Shown here in pieces: positions 24,032 to 32,827 of a DNA stretch of 64,000 nt. The DNA is from Arcobacter_B sp049472135 (lineage in GTDB: Bacteria > Campylobacterota > Campylobacteria > Campylobacterales > Arcobacteraceae). Under the pieces are notes generated by a model that did not search any database, had not been told where the DNA came from, and was given only the letters and a program-made list of their open reading frames with translations. Position numbers and translations under genes: made by a program. The DNA is taken from positions 43,468 to 107,467 of the forward strand of contig NZ_JBMOVV010000009.1 of NCBI RefSeq assembly GCF_049472135.1. Direction: 5' to 3'. Numbering within the stretch: the stretch's first letter is position 1; every line of letters begins with the position of its first letter.

Positions 24032-25804
24032 TTGAAACCATTTTTCATTTTAATATTATTATTCATACAAATAAGTACTTTAAATGCTATAGATATAAAT
24101 AAGGAAACTTCAAAGTTAACAGACTTTGAACTTGAATATATTATAAATAACAATGAAAATATCAGCTTTGAAAATCTAAGTAAAGTTGAATTTAAAAAAG
24201 GCAAGAATAAAGATAGCTTAGGTACAGATATTACAAATACATGGTTAAAGATTAAATTAACAAATAACACAAATAATACAATTGAACTATTTATTCATCA
24301 AAACTTAGCTTTTACATTTAAAGAAATTGTATTTTATGAAACAAATATAAAAAATGAACTTATAAAAAAAACAGAAATACATACAGGTTACTCAAAAGAG
24401 AAATCAGAACTTTTAGGAGCTAATAGCGTTTATTCTATAAATCTAGAAAAAAATGAAACCAAATTTATATACATAAATCAAAAAACTTATGCTTACCATT
24501 TTTATGATTATTCTATACTAACAAAAGATGAATCAATAAAATATTTGATTTATGAAAAAGCTGATGGAATTTTCTTTTTTGGCTTATTAATAGCTCTTGC
24601 TTTATATAATTTGCTAATCTTCTTATCAACAAGATATAAAGAGTATTTATACTACTTTCTCTATCTGTTAAGTGCTACTGTATGGATACTATATATGTAT
24701 GGCTCATTATCTCACTATTTTAATATATATGGAGAGTTAGCCATGAGGTTTAATTTTGCCTTGATGCTTACACCTATTTTCTTAGCTCTATTCATTCAAT
24801 CAGTTTTTGAAACTAAAGAAAAATATAAAACAGAACATCTCTTTTTAAATAGTATTATAGTTTTACTTTTATCAAATGTAATTTATGCAGTCATAAATTT
24901 CAATCATGCCTTAGAGTTATTATCTTTAAGTCTAAACTATTCATTAATTATCTTTTTATTAATTAGTATAACAATTTATAAAAAAGGTAATCAATTTATA
25001 AAGATTTTCTTAACTGCACATGTTTTTTATATACTATTTAGTCTTTATGGTCTTATGTTTTACATGGGAATAGCTGACTTTAACTATATCTCATCTCGTA
25101 GTATAGGAATAGGTATAATAATTGAAGCATTGATTTTATCTTATTTAATATCTTATAAATTTAAAAAGATAGAACAAGAAAAAGAGTTGGAACAACTTTT
25201 AAAACAAAATGCATTAAATGATAAATCAAAAATAGAGATTCTTTTAAAAGAAAAAAATAAGCTTCTAGAGATAACTGAGCGAAAATCAAATGAACTAACA
25301 AAATTAAACAAACAACTTGAAGAATTATCTATTACAGATAAGTTAACTAAGCTATACAATAGAACAAAAATAGATAGTTTTTTAGAAGAACAATATAAAT
25401 ATGCAAAAAGATACAAAGAGTCTTTTAGTTTGATTTTATTGGATATAGATTTCTTTAAAAAAATAAATGATACCTATGGACATCAAATAGGAGATATTAT
25501 TCTTAAGGAGTTTTCACATATCTTAAAATCAAATATTAGGCAAACAGATATGCTTGGAAGATGGGGTGGAGAAGAGTTTATAATCATCTGTCCTAAAACA
25601 AATTCAGAAGAGACTTTAATCATAGCAAAAAAAATAAAAGATAAAATAGAAAACTATAATTTTACTACTGTAAACAACTGTACCGCAAGTTTTGGGATTA
25701 GTGTATATAAAGATGGTTTAGATATAAAAGATATTATTAAAAATGCAGATGATGCTCTATATCAAGTTAAAAACAATGGTCGTAATAATATTTGTGAAAA
25801 ATGA
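24032..25804 (+). CDS. Diguanylate cyclase with 7TMR-DISM sensor module
   Basis: 590-residue c-di-GMP synthase. Signal peptide (cleavage near LNAID), an extracytoplasmic DISMED2-like beta domain (about residues 25-160, WLKIKLTNNTNNTIEL), seven membrane helices (about 175-370, FFFGLLIALALYNLLIFLS onward), a coiled coil (about 375-425) and a GGDEF domain (about 430-590). The active site is intact (RWGGEEF), and an allosteric inhibitory RxxD site (RQTD) lies five residues upstream. The start is TTG, with AAGG upstream. The tRNA array is convergent downstream. Confidence 0.92.
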   Translation: MKPFFILILLFIQISTLNAIDINKETSKLTDFELEYIINNNENISFENLSKVEFKKGKNKDSLGTDITNTWLKIKLTNNTNNTIELFIHQNLAFTFKEIVFYETNIKNELIKKTEIHTGYSKEKSELLGANSVYSINLEKNETKFIYINQKTYAYHFYDYSILTKDESIKYLIYEKADGIFFFGLLIALALYNLLIFLSTRYKEYLYYFLYLLSATVWILYMYGSLSHYFNIYGELAMRFNFALMLTPIFLALFIQSVFETKEKYKTEHLFLNSIIVLLLSNVIYAVINFNHALELLSLSLNYSLIIFLLISITIYKKGNQFIKIFLTAHVFYILFSLYGLMFYMGIADFNYISSRSIGIGIIIEALILSYLISYKFKKIEQEKELEQLLKQNALNDKSKIEILLKEKNKLLEITERKSNELTKLNKQLEELSITDKLTKLYNRTKIDSFLEEQYKYAKRYKESFSLILLDIDFFKKINDTYGHQIGDIILKEFSHILKSNIRQTDMLGRWGGEEFIIICPKTNSEETLIIAKKIKDKIENYNFTTVNNCTASFGISVYKDGLDIKDIIKNADDALYQVKNNGRNNICEK

Positions 25805-25821
25805 ATTTAGATTTAATTAGG

Positions 25822-25896
25822 TGGATGGGGTAGAGGGATTCGAACCCCCGAATAACGATACCAAAAACCGTGGCCTTACCGCTTGGCGATACCCCA
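25822..25896 (-). tRNA. tRNA-Gln (TTG)
   Basis: 75 nt including an encoded CCA. Read on the minus strand it starts TGGGGTATCGCCAAGC and has an anticodon loop with TTG; it closely resembles E. coli tRNA-Gln. The acceptor TGGGGTA/TACCCCA pairs perfectly. Last gene of the eight-tRNA array. Confidence 0.95.
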
Positions 25897-25936
25897 TTCT
25901 GAGTCTGAAATAATGTTGTGTAATTTATAAATAAAG

Positions 25937-26013
25937 TGGAGCTGGTGAAGGGACTTGAACCCCCGACCTGCTGATTACAAATCAGCTGCTCTAGCCAACT
26001 GAGCTACACCAGC
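25937..26013 (-). tRNA. tRNA-Thr (TGT)
   Basis: 77 nt with encoded CCA. The acceptor GCTGGTG/CACCAGC pairs fully and the anticodon arm CTGATTTGTAATCAG carries TGT. It lies 41 bp from the Gln gene in the array. Confidence 0.95.
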
Positions 26014-26056
26014 TTCCGTAGTGTGTTTGTTAAAAGCATTTTCATGCATTTTAAAA

Positions 26057-26133
26057 TGGTGTCAAGAGAGAGACTTGAACTCTCGACCTCCGGCTTATGA
26101 GACCAGCGCTCTAGCCAGCTGAGCTACCTTGAC
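26057..26133 (-). tRNA. tRNA with CAT anticodon, probably elongator tRNA-Met
   Basis: 77 nt with encoded CCA and discriminator A. The acceptor is GTCAAGG/TCTTGAC (one G-T pair), and the anticodon loop carries CAT. The D-arm GCTCAGCTGGCTAGAGC and variable region GAGGTCG resemble elongator Met tRNAs; tRNA-Ile2 (lysidine-modified CAT) cannot be excluded by eye. Confidence 0.85.
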
Positions 26134-26146
26134 ACTATGGCTAAAT

Positions 26147-26223
<77 letters not shown>

Positions 26224-26239
26224 TTAATAAAAATAAAAG

Positions 26240-26316
26240 TGGAGCGGGAGACGAGACTCGAACTCGCGACAATCTGCTTGGAAGGCAGAGGCTCTAGCCA
26301 ACTGAGCTACTCCCGC
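26240..26316 (-). tRNA. tRNA-Gly (TCC), copy 1
   Basis: 77 nt with encoded CCA; acceptor GCGGGAG/CTCCCGC, anticodon arm CTGCCTTCCAAGCAG with TCC. Identical by eye to the neighbouring copy 52 bp away. Confidence 0.94.
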
Positions 26317-26368
26317 TCAAATGGTAAATTAATAAAAAATAAATAGCTTTACCAACTCTATTTATTAG

Positions 26369-26445
26369 TGGAGCGGGAGACGAGACTCGAACTCGCGACA
26401 ATCTGCTTGGAAGGCAGAGGCTCTAGCCAACTGAGCTACTCCCGC
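26369..26445 (-). tRNA. tRNA-Gly (TCC), copy 2
   Basis: 77 nt, same sequence as copy 1 throughout, including CCA. The flanking bases differ, so the tandem copy is limited to the tRNA itself. A recent duplication or gene conversion is likely. Confidence 0.94.
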
Positions 26446-26451
26446 ATTAAG

Positions 26452-26528
26452 TGGTGGGTCTAGAAGGACTCGAACCTTCGACCACTCGGTTATGAGCCGA
26501 GTGCTCTAACCAGCTGAGCTATAGACCC
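26452..26528 (-). tRNA. tRNA with CAT anticodon, possibly tRNA-Ile2 or a second elongator Met
   Basis: 77 nt with encoded CCA; acceptor GGGTCTA/TAGACCC, anticodon arm CTCGGCTCATAACCGAG. It differs clearly from the other two CAT tRNAs in the array, so the three probably represent initiator Met, elongator Met and lysidine-type Ile2. By its GGCTCATAACC arm this one is the better Ile2 candidate. Confidence 0.85.
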
Positions 26529-26536
26529 TCACTTAA

Positions 26537-26627
26537 TGGCGGACAGAGAGGGATTCGAACCCTCGGTACCGTTGCCAGTACGCATCCTTAGCAGGGATGT
26601 GGTTTCAGCCAACTCACCCATCTATCC
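26537..26627 (-). tRNA. tRNA-Ser (GCT)
   Basis: 91 nt with encoded CCA, discriminator G, a long variable arm and anticodon GCT in the loop of CATCCCTGCTAAGGATG. Acceptor GGATAGA/TCTGTCC (one T-G pair). First gene of the array in the direction of transcription. Confidence 0.94.
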
Positions 26628-26664
26628 GTCGTTTTTGATAACAATGTATCAAATTTGGATGGGA

Positions 26665-26670
26665 ATTATA
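26665..26670 (-). promoter_or_regulatory. -10 box of the tRNA array promoter
   Basis: A perfect TATAAT on the minus strand lies 37 bp upstream of the first tRNA (Ser). No other promoter-like site is evident between tRNAs, so the eight are probably one transcript. The 206-bp gap up to the next gene holds otherwise only AT-rich sequence. Confidence 0.55.
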
Positions 26671-26833
26671 ATAGTAATACACTTAAATATTACTTAAATT
26701 ATCTTCAATAAAAATATTTTTTTGTTTTTTTTTCAAAACATAAGTTTTAATAAGTGTTTGTAACTGTTTTGTCACACTATTTAGATTTAAATGATTAAAA
26801 TTGTAAAATTAAATAAATATCATGGGATAAAAA

Positions 26834-28318
26834 ATGTTGAAAAAATTGAATAAAAATTATTATATTCTATTAATATTAACTATTATTTTTATTGTTGGCA
26901 TCTTTTATATTTATAAAAAAGAAGAAAACAACCATAAAAAAAATATTAATACATACTTAGATAATCAAAAAAAAATACTTGAAGAGTATTTTTATATATC
27001 AAAAACAATTTTATATACTTTTAAAAATGCCGTTAATTCAAATAGAACAAAAGAGTATATTCTAAGCTCTAACTATTCTAAAGCTTTAAATATCAAAGAT
27101 ACATACAATATTCAATATTTAATTGACAATAAATTTAACTCTACTCTTTATGGTATTGGCAATAATATTAATAATATTTCAAAAGAGCATAAAAAAGAAA
27201 TCAATAAAATACTTAATCTTGATTATATTTTTAAAACTGCTTTAGAAACACTACCTGATATAAAATGGATATATTTTACATCAAATAGAAAATATATCTT
27301 TCTTGCTCCTTATAGTTTTACTCCTACAGCAAATTTTATAGAAGAGCAATACGAAAAGAATTTTTGGGTAGAAGCAATAAAAAAGAACAACCCAACACAA
27401 GATATAGTTTTGACTGATTTATATATTGATGGTGTTAGTAATGATTTATTAACTACCCTATCTTTACCGATTTCAGATGATTATAATAATCTTGTTGGTG
27501 TAATATCAATAGATATAAAACTTGACTTTTTAGATAATCTTTTTACTAAAAAAGATTATCTCAGTGGAAATAGTTATTTACTCAATCACAATAACTCTAT
27601 TATTTCATCCACAACAAATTTTAATAAAAAAGATAAACTTGATATAAAAAATAAAGAGTTAATAATTCGCAAAGTACTTAATGATAAAATTGTTTTAGCT
27701 TATAAAGAGAACCCTTCTTTAAAACATGCAATAATAATTAAAGAGTCTATGTCTCAAGTATTAGTTCTTTTATTTATTTTATCAATTGTCTACATGTCTT
27801 ATTATCTTACTAGACTTGTAACAAAAATAGAGAACTTAGCAAATAAAGATGCATTAACACTACTTTTAAATAGAAGAGCCATAAGAAAAGAGTCTTTAAG
27901 ACTTTTAGAACTTGCAAAAAGGCAAAAGAATGATATTTCTTTTTTATTAATTGATATTGATAACTTTAAACAAATAAATGATACCTATGGCCATGCAATT
28001 GGCGATATAGTATTAAAATCTGTTTCTTCTACATTAGTAGACTCACTAAGAAAAACTGATTTAGTTTCAAGATATGGAGGAGAAGAGTTTTTAATAGTTT
28101 TAATAGATACTAATCTAGAAAATGCTTTTTTACTTGCTGAAAAGGTTAGAGAAGAAATACATAGATTAAATATACAGAAAATTAAAAATAATGTATCAAT
28201 AAGTATTGGTTGTGCCCAGTTTGACTTAGAGAATGATTGTTTAGATAGTGTAATTCAAAGAGCAGATAAACTGCTCTATGAAGCAAAAAATAGTGGAAGA
28301 AATAAAACTAGATATTAG
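26834..28318 (+). CDS. Diguanylate cyclase with extracytoplasmic Cache-type sensor
   Basis: 494-residue c-di-GMP synthase. TM1 (about residues 11-28), a periplasmic dCache-like region of about 275 residues (DIKWIYFTSNRKYIFLAPY; NLVGVISIDIKLDFLDNLF), TM2 (about 306-325) and a GGDEF domain. The catalytic motif RYGGEEF is intact and the RxxD inhibitory site (RKTD) sits five residues before it. It is the second cyclase within 5 kb, with a different sensor, and lies on the other side of the tRNA array. Its last 11 bp overlap the convergent pyrF. Confidence 0.92.
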   Translation: MLKKLNKNYYILLILTIIFIVGIFYIYKKEENNHKKNINTYLDNQKKILEEYFYISKTILYTFKNAVNSNRTKEYILSSNYSKALNIKDTYNIQYLIDNKFNSTLYGIGNNINNISKEHKKEINKILNLDYIFKTALETLPDIKWIYFTSNRKYIFLAPYSFTPTANFIEEQYEKNFWVEAIKKNNPTQDIVLTDLYIDGVSNDLLTTLSLPISDDYNNLVGVISIDIKLDFLDNLFTKKDYLSGNSYLLNHNNSIISSTTNFNKKDKLDIKNKELIIRKVLNDKIVLAYKENPSLKHAIIIKESMSQVLVLLFILSIVYMSYYLTRLVTKIENLANKDALTLLLNRRAIRKESLRLLELAKRQKNDISFLLIDIDNFKQINDTYGHAIGDIVLKSVSSTLVDSLRKTDLVSRYGGEEFLIVLIDTNLENAFLLAEKVREEIHRLNIQKIKNNVSISIGCAQFDLENDCLDSVIQRADKLLYEAKNSGRNKTRY

Positions 28319-29006
28319 CTAATATTTTTTCTACTACCTCTTTAGGATTAGAAGCTTTATAAATAGGTCTTCCAACAACAATAAAGTCTACTTTATTCTC
28401 TTTTGCAAAAGGAATATCTGCAACTCTTTGCTGATCACCTGCATCTTCACCAAAAGGTCTGATTCCAGGACATAAAGTAATAAAGCTATCTGAAGTATTA
28501 GCCTTAATATCTAAACTTTCAAAAGCAGAACACACTACCCCATCAATTCCTGAGTTATGTGTATCTTTTGCCATCTTAGTAGCTTTTGTTTCAATATCTT
28601 CATTATATACTTCTTTAAATGACTCATTATCAAAAGAAGTAAGGGCAGTTACTGCTAAAACTAAAGGCTTATTTGGAATATCTTTAATTCTTTGCATTAC
28701 TGTACTCATAGCTTTAGTTCCTGCACTTGCATGAACATTAAACATATCTACTAAACCAAATTTAGCTATTTCTTCAGCTGCATCAGCCATAGTATTTGGA
28801 ATGTCATAAAGTTTTAAATCTAAAAATATTTTAAAATTAGGATTTATAGCTTTTAATTCCTCTAAAAACTCTTTCCCGTCTCTTATATACGATCTAAAAC
28901 CTACTTTTAACCATACATCAAAATCTTTGATTTCTTTTACGATTTCTAAGTTTTCTTTTGCCGTTGGTAAATCCAAAGATACACAAAGTTTCATAGCATT
29001 ACTCAT
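28308..29006 (-). CDS. pyrF: Orotidine-5'-phosphate decarboxylase
   Basis: Last step of UMP synthesis. 232 residues, TIM barrel, beginning MSNAMKLCVSLDLPTAKENL; active-site motif IFLDLKLYDIPNTM (Lys-x-Asp type), phosphate-binding region VVGRPIYKASNP near the C-terminus. The start may be this ATG (AAGG upstream) or the one four codons later. It lies 3 bp after nusB, in an apparent kdsA-ribH-nusB-pyrF run. The 3' end overlaps the convergent cyclase gene. Confidence 0.96.
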   Translation of the reverse strand: MSNAMKLCVSLDLPTAKENLEIVKEIKDFDVWLKVGFRSYIRDGKEFLEELKAINPNFKIFLDLKLYDIPNTMADAAEEIAKFGLVDMFNVHASAGTKAMSTVMQRIKDIPNKPLVLAVTALTSFDNESFKEVYNEDIETKATKMAKDTHNSGIDGVVCSAFESLDIKANTSDSFITLCPGIRPFGEDAGDQQRVADIPFAKENKVDFIVVGRPIYKASNPKEVVEKILANI

Positions 29007-29009
29007 AAA

Positions 29010-29402
29010 CTAAGCCTTTTTTACTTTATCTAAAAGTCCATTGATAAACTTAGGTGCACCATCACTTGCAAGTTTCTTTGATAATTCAATTGCTTCATTA
29101 ATTACAATAGCCTTATCTAAACCATCAAAAATTTCAAAAATTGCAAGTCTTAAAATAGATTTTTCAACTGAACCAATATCAGATAAACCACCTTGTTTTA
29201 AATGACCTATAATCTCTTCATCAATTTTTTCAATATTTTCAACTGTCCCATTGAAAAGTTTTAATGCAAATTCTTTTTGCTTATTTCTGATTTTTTTATC
29301 TTCTAAAATATCATCAACAAATTTAGCAATACCCTCATTACCTAAATCATAAGCATAAAGTAAACCAATAACTGACTCTCTTACTTGTGTTCTAGTAGCC
29401 AA
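29010..29402 (-). CDS. nusB: Transcription antitermination factor NusB
   Basis: 130-residue all-helical protein that binds boxA RNA with S10 in rRNA antitermination. It begins MATRTQVRESVIGLLYAYDLGN and ends with LASDGAPKFINGLLDKVKK, both NusB signatures. The start codon is TTG; the gene begins one base after the ribH stop, so it is coupled to ribH, as in many bacteria. Confidence 0.96.
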   Translation of the reverse strand: MATRTQVRESVIGLLYAYDLGNEGIAKFVDDILEDKKIRNKQKEFALKLFNGTVENIEKIDEEIIGHLKQGGLSDIGSVEKSILRLAIFEIFDGLDKAIVINEAIELSKKLASDGAPKFINGLLDKVKKA

Positions 29403-29403
29403 A

Positions 29404-29874
29404 TTATTTCTCCATTTCAGCGTAAAGGTCTAACATTTCAATGATTGTAGTCATTGCTTCTGCACCTTTATTTCCAACTTTTGAACCAGCTCTTTCGATT
29501 GCTTGCTCAATTGTATCAGTAGTTAAAACTCCATTTGATACAGGTTTTCCGTATTTTAAAGCAACTGTTGCAATACCTTTTGTTGCTTCAGCAGAAATAT
29601 AATCAAAGTGAGGAGTTGCTCCTCTAATTACTGCACCAACACAACATACTGCATCATATTTACCAGAAGCTAAAGCTTTTTCTAATGCAAAAGGAATTTC
29701 AAATGCACCAGGAACTAATAATAAATCTAAGTTATCTTCATTTCCACCATGTCTAACAAATGCGTCTTTAGCACCTTCAACTAGTCTGTCTGTAATAATG
29801 TGATTAAATCTTCCATTGATAATAGCAACTTTTTCGTTACCATTTAATCTCATTTTTCCTTCAATAATTTTCAT
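29404..29874 (-). CDS. ribH: 6,7-dimethyl-8-ribityllumazine synthase
   Basis: Penultimate enzyme of riboflavin synthesis. 156 residues, with GRFNHIITDRLVEGAKDAFVRHGG, the substrate loop VPGAFEIPFALEK and the VIRGATPHFDYISAEATKGI signature with catalytic His. It lies upstream of nusB with one base between them and 71 bp downstream of kdsA. The bifunctional flavin kinase ribF is in the same window (50.3 kb) but not linked to it. Confidence 0.97.
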   Translation of the reverse strand: MKIIEGKMRLNGNEKVAIINGRFNHIITDRLVEGAKDAFVRHGGNEDNLDLLLVPGAFEIPFALEKALASGKYDAVCCVGAVIRGATPHFDYISAEATKGIATVALKYGKPVSNGVLTTDTIEQAIERAGSKVGNKGAEAMTTIIEMLDLYAEMEK

Positions 29875-29945
29875 AAAATTTCTCCGAATTTTCTATAATA
29901 TTTGGCGATTATATCCAAAACTTGATTAAAGCCTAAAAATGGCTT

Positions 29946-30749
29946 TTATTTGTTGTAACCTAATACTTCTTGAATTGCAAAAATATCTTCAATTACTTTA
30001 TACAGTTCATCAACTTGAACCATATTAGGACCATCACTTAAAGCTACACTTGGATCAGTATGTGTTTCAAAGAAGAAACCATCAACACCAACTGCTGCTG
30101 CTGCTTTTGCAAGACTTGGTACTACAGCTGAGTTACCACCTGTTGTTCCACCTGTACTTGGAACTTGTGCAGAGTGTGTTGCATCAAAAATAACTGGTGC
30201 ATACTCTCTCATAGCAATTAAGTTTTTCATATCAACTACTAATGCCCCATAACCAAATGTGTTTCCTCTTTCACAAAGCCAAACACCATTTTCATTTGAG
30301 TTTTCATAATTAACTTCTTGAACACCTCTAGTTTTTAATATTTTTTCAACTGGATGTTTCATAGCTCCTGCTGCTAGAAACTGTCCTTTTTTAATATTGA
30401 TTTTACAATTTGTTTTTGCAGCTTCTACTAATAAATCTGTTTGTCTACATAAAAATGCAGGGATTTGTAAAATATCTAAAACCTCACCTGCTGGTGCTGC
30501 TTGATATGATTCATGAATATCAGTTACTAGTTTGTATCCAAACTGGTCTTTAATCTCTTGGAATAATTTTAAACCCTCATCAAGTCCTGGTCCTCTATAT
30601 GAGTCTAAACTTGTTCTATTTGCTTTATCAAATGAAGCCTTAAAATAAAATTCTACTCTTTTATCTTCACTTAAAGGCTTTAGCTTTTCAGCAATTCTCA
30701 TTACTGTATCTCTATCTTCTAAAACACAAGGTCCAGTTAAAATCTTCAT
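29946..30749 (-). CDS. kdsA: 3-deoxy-8-phosphooctulonate (KDO-8-P) synthase
   Basis: Condenses PEP with arabinose-5-phosphate for LPS inner core, showing that the organism makes LPS. 267 residues: GPCVLEDRDTVMRIAEKL, substrate motifs FKASFDKANRTSLDSYRGPG and DATHSAQVPSTGGTTGG, and FFFETHTDPSVALSDGPNM. The start is directly next to the stop of the K+ channel gene. An N-terminal Cys in GPCVLED suggests the metal-dependent class. Confidence 0.97.
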   Translation of the reverse strand: MKILTGPCVLEDRDTVMRIAEKLKPLSEDKRVEFYFKASFDKANRTSLDSYRGPGLDEGLKLFQEIKDQFGYKLVTDIHESYQAAPAGEVLDILQIPAFLCRQTDLLVEAAKTNCKINIKKGQFLAAGAMKHPVEKILKTRGVQEVNYENSNENGVWLCERGNTFGYGALVVDMKNLIAMREYAPVIFDATHSAQVPSTGGTTGGNSAVVPSLAKAAAAVGVDGFFFETHTDPSVALSDGPNMVQVDELYKVIEDIFAIQEVLGYNK

Positions 30750-32435
30750 TTAATTCCTTTTAAAAATTGTTTCTTTTTCTTTACCTGTTAAGGCATAATG
30801 AAACTCATAAATATTTTGACAGATATATTCAATATCACTTTTAGCATATTTATCACATGCAATTAGTATTTTATCTTCTATTTCTAATTCCAAATTATTT
30901 TGAGGTAAAAGAGTATATTCCTCTTTTCTTTTAAGCAATAATGGTACCACATTATTGCTCTGTTCTTTATTATGTAACGACCTAAATAAAAACTCTAAAT
31001 TTAAAGTTTCATTACTTTTTAAATGTTTATATACTTCTGGTGCTTCAAGCTCATCAATACTTAATTCAAATATTAACGGATCTTCATCTATTACTGTTAT
31101 AAGTTTTTTTACTAATTCACTTGCCCATTTCTCATCTTTTTTTAGCATCAATCTTATAAATTTATCTGATAATGGTCTAATAAGAGCATTTGTAGTTTTA
31201 TTTATTAAAATCTTTGATGGTAAAAAAATATGATCAATATTAGCATTTTTAAAAATTGAAAAATCTTCCATCTCATTTTCACGAACTATTGTCTTAATTT
31301 GTGGGTTTAACTTTCTAGCCGTTGCTAAAATTGATAAGTTAGTTGTATCATCATTTGTAGCAGCAATAATTGCTGTTGCTTCTTTTACACCAACATTTAA
31401 AAGCATTTGCTTATCATCTGCATTTCCAAAGTTTACATGAGATATTTCTTCATCTGAATAGCTTTGAGCTTTGTTTATATCAAGTTCAACTAAATCAAGT
31501 TCAATATTATTTGCATTTAATTTTTCATATATTTTTCGCCCTAGTCTTCCATAACCACAAATAATATATTTGCCTTTTGGAAAAACTGGAAGTTTTGCTA
31601 CTAAGGTATCTAGTCCATAAAGCCATTTTTCTAATCTGAAAATATTTGGTGCTGTTAAAGCTATATTTATTTCTGAAGAAATAATAGAAAAAGGATTTGC
31701 AATAATTTCAACATCTAAATCTTTTAAATTTTCTGTTTGATTTGTGGTTGTAGATTTTGCTGCTATTTTTACATGTTTGTTTAAAAGCCTAGCAGTTAAT
31801 GCCACTCTTAAATTCATACTATCTTCTTCAAATAAGGAAACAATTGCTTTACAATTTGATTTTTTTATACCTGCTGCTTCTAAAACTTTAATTGAGTAAC
31901 TATCACAAGTTAGAACAGGAACTGTTGGAGTAAAACTTTCTAATAAAAGTTCATTTATTCTTTTTTTATCTTTTTCAATAACTACAGTTCTTGTGCCTTG
32001 TTCAATTGCTTTATAAATTATCTCTTTTGTAATTTGGTTATAGCCTAAGATTATTATAAATTTATCTTTTAAATCACCTATTTGTCTTTTGAACTTAGTT
32101 TTTTGAATTTCTTGTAAAAAAAGTTTATCTTGAAGTAAAGAAACTAATGCTCCTATTCCATAAAACCAACCAAGTACAGTTAAATAAATAGAAAAGGTAA
32201 CCCACATTCTTTGAGGATAAGTAAAAGTATAAGGAGTCTCACCAAAACCAATAGTCGTAGCAGTATAAGTTACAAAATAAAAAGCATCGAAAATACTCAT
32301 ATGATAAGGGTTACCATTTTCATCAACCCCATCAATTAGAATAAGCCCAGTAATTGCTATAGTATATGTTATAACAATTACTAAAAAAGGTATTCTCATT
32401 CTTTGAAGAATGATAAATAGTGAGCTATTTTCCAA
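30750..32435 (-). CDS. Potassium channel with two TrkA/RCK modules
   Basis: 561-residue inner-membrane K+ channel. TM1 near residues 13-33, a pore loop with the K+ selectivity filter TTIGFGE (about residues 58-64), TM2 near 72-97, then two cytoplasmic RCK modules. Each has a Rossmann NAD-binding motif (IIILGYNQITKEIIYKAIEQ; YIICGYGRLGRKIYEKLNAN) and a C-terminal TrkA_C part. Two RCK halves in one chain mean that a tetramer has a complete gating ring, as in BK-type channels. Its stop touches the kdsA start; the next upstream gene ends 14 bp before its ATG. Confidence 0.92.
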   Translation of the reverse strand: MENSSLFIILQRMRIPFLVIVITYTIAITGLILIDGVDENGNPYHMSIFDAFYFVTYTATTIGFGETPYTFTYPQRMWVTFSIYLTVLGWFYGIGALVSLLQDKLFLQEIQKTKFKRQIGDLKDKFIIILGYNQITKEIIYKAIEQGTRTVVIEKDKKRINELLLESFTPTVPVLTCDSYSIKVLEAAGIKKSNCKAIVSLFEEDSMNLRVALTARLLNKHVKIAAKSTTTNQTENLKDLDVEIIANPFSIISSEINIALTAPNIFRLEKWLYGLDTLVAKLPVFPKGKYIICGYGRLGRKIYEKLNANNIELDLVELDINKAQSYSDEEISHVNFGNADDKQMLLNVGVKEATAIIAATNDDTTNLSILATARKLNPQIKTIVRENEMEDFSIFKNANIDHIFLPSKILINKTTNALIRPLSDKFIRLMLKKDEKWASELVKKLITVIDEDPLIFELSIDELEAPEVYKHLKSNETLNLEFLFRSLHNKEQSNNVVPLLLKRKEEYTLLPQNNLELEIEDKILIACDKYAKSDIEYICQNIYEFHYALTGKEKETIFKRN

Positions 32436-32449
32436 AAATATTTCCTAAT

Positions 32450-32827
32450 CTATCTTTTTGACTTTAAAGTATCTCCAACATAAAGTGTAACAGAAACTAT
32501 ATTTGCAAGTAATGCTCCACCCGATAAAGATACAATAGTAGCAATAATTTCAGCATCAATTGTATATGCGTATGCAGCAATTGTCCATACAAGTGCCGCA
32601 GCAATTAGCTGAATATCTGCAACTAATGAAGTTGCTAATAATACTGAACCCATTTGCGTTTTATCACCAATTTTTAATGTTGTGGCAATAAGGTTAATAA
32701 TAATCGCAGCAAAAAGTTCATATTTACTATGGCTTTCTAAAGAATACATATCTCCATAGAAAAAACCAAAGTTAATAGTCATTGCAAGGATAATAAAAAA
32801 TCCTGAAATAACTTTATCTAGATTCAT
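32450..32827 (-). CDS. Small four-helix membrane protein (resembles DUF6394)
   Basis: 125-residue integral membrane protein with about four hydrophobic helices (KVISGFFIILAMTINFGFFYGD; AAIIINLIATTLKIGDKTQM; then two more) and a short basic end. I believe that it is the DUF6394 family seen in this phylum, but that is from memory. It overlaps the glutamate synthase-like gene by 14 bp and precedes the K+ channel gene by 14 bp, so the three form one unit; a role in ion or redox homeostasis is only a guess. Confidence 0.72.
   Translation of the reverse strand: MNLDKVISGFFIILAMTINFGFFYGDMYSLESHSKYELFAAIIINLIATTLKIGDKTQMGSVLLATSLVADIQLIAAALVWTIAAYAYTIDAEIIATIVSLSGGALLANIVSVTLYVGDTLKSKR

Noticed and set aside
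28308..28324. 14-bp palindrome ATATTAGCTAATAT at the cyclase/pyrF overlap as a regulatory site
   Set aside because: It has no loop for an RNA stem and lies in the overlapping 3' ends of two genes; the low-complexity AT content makes chance occurrence likely.
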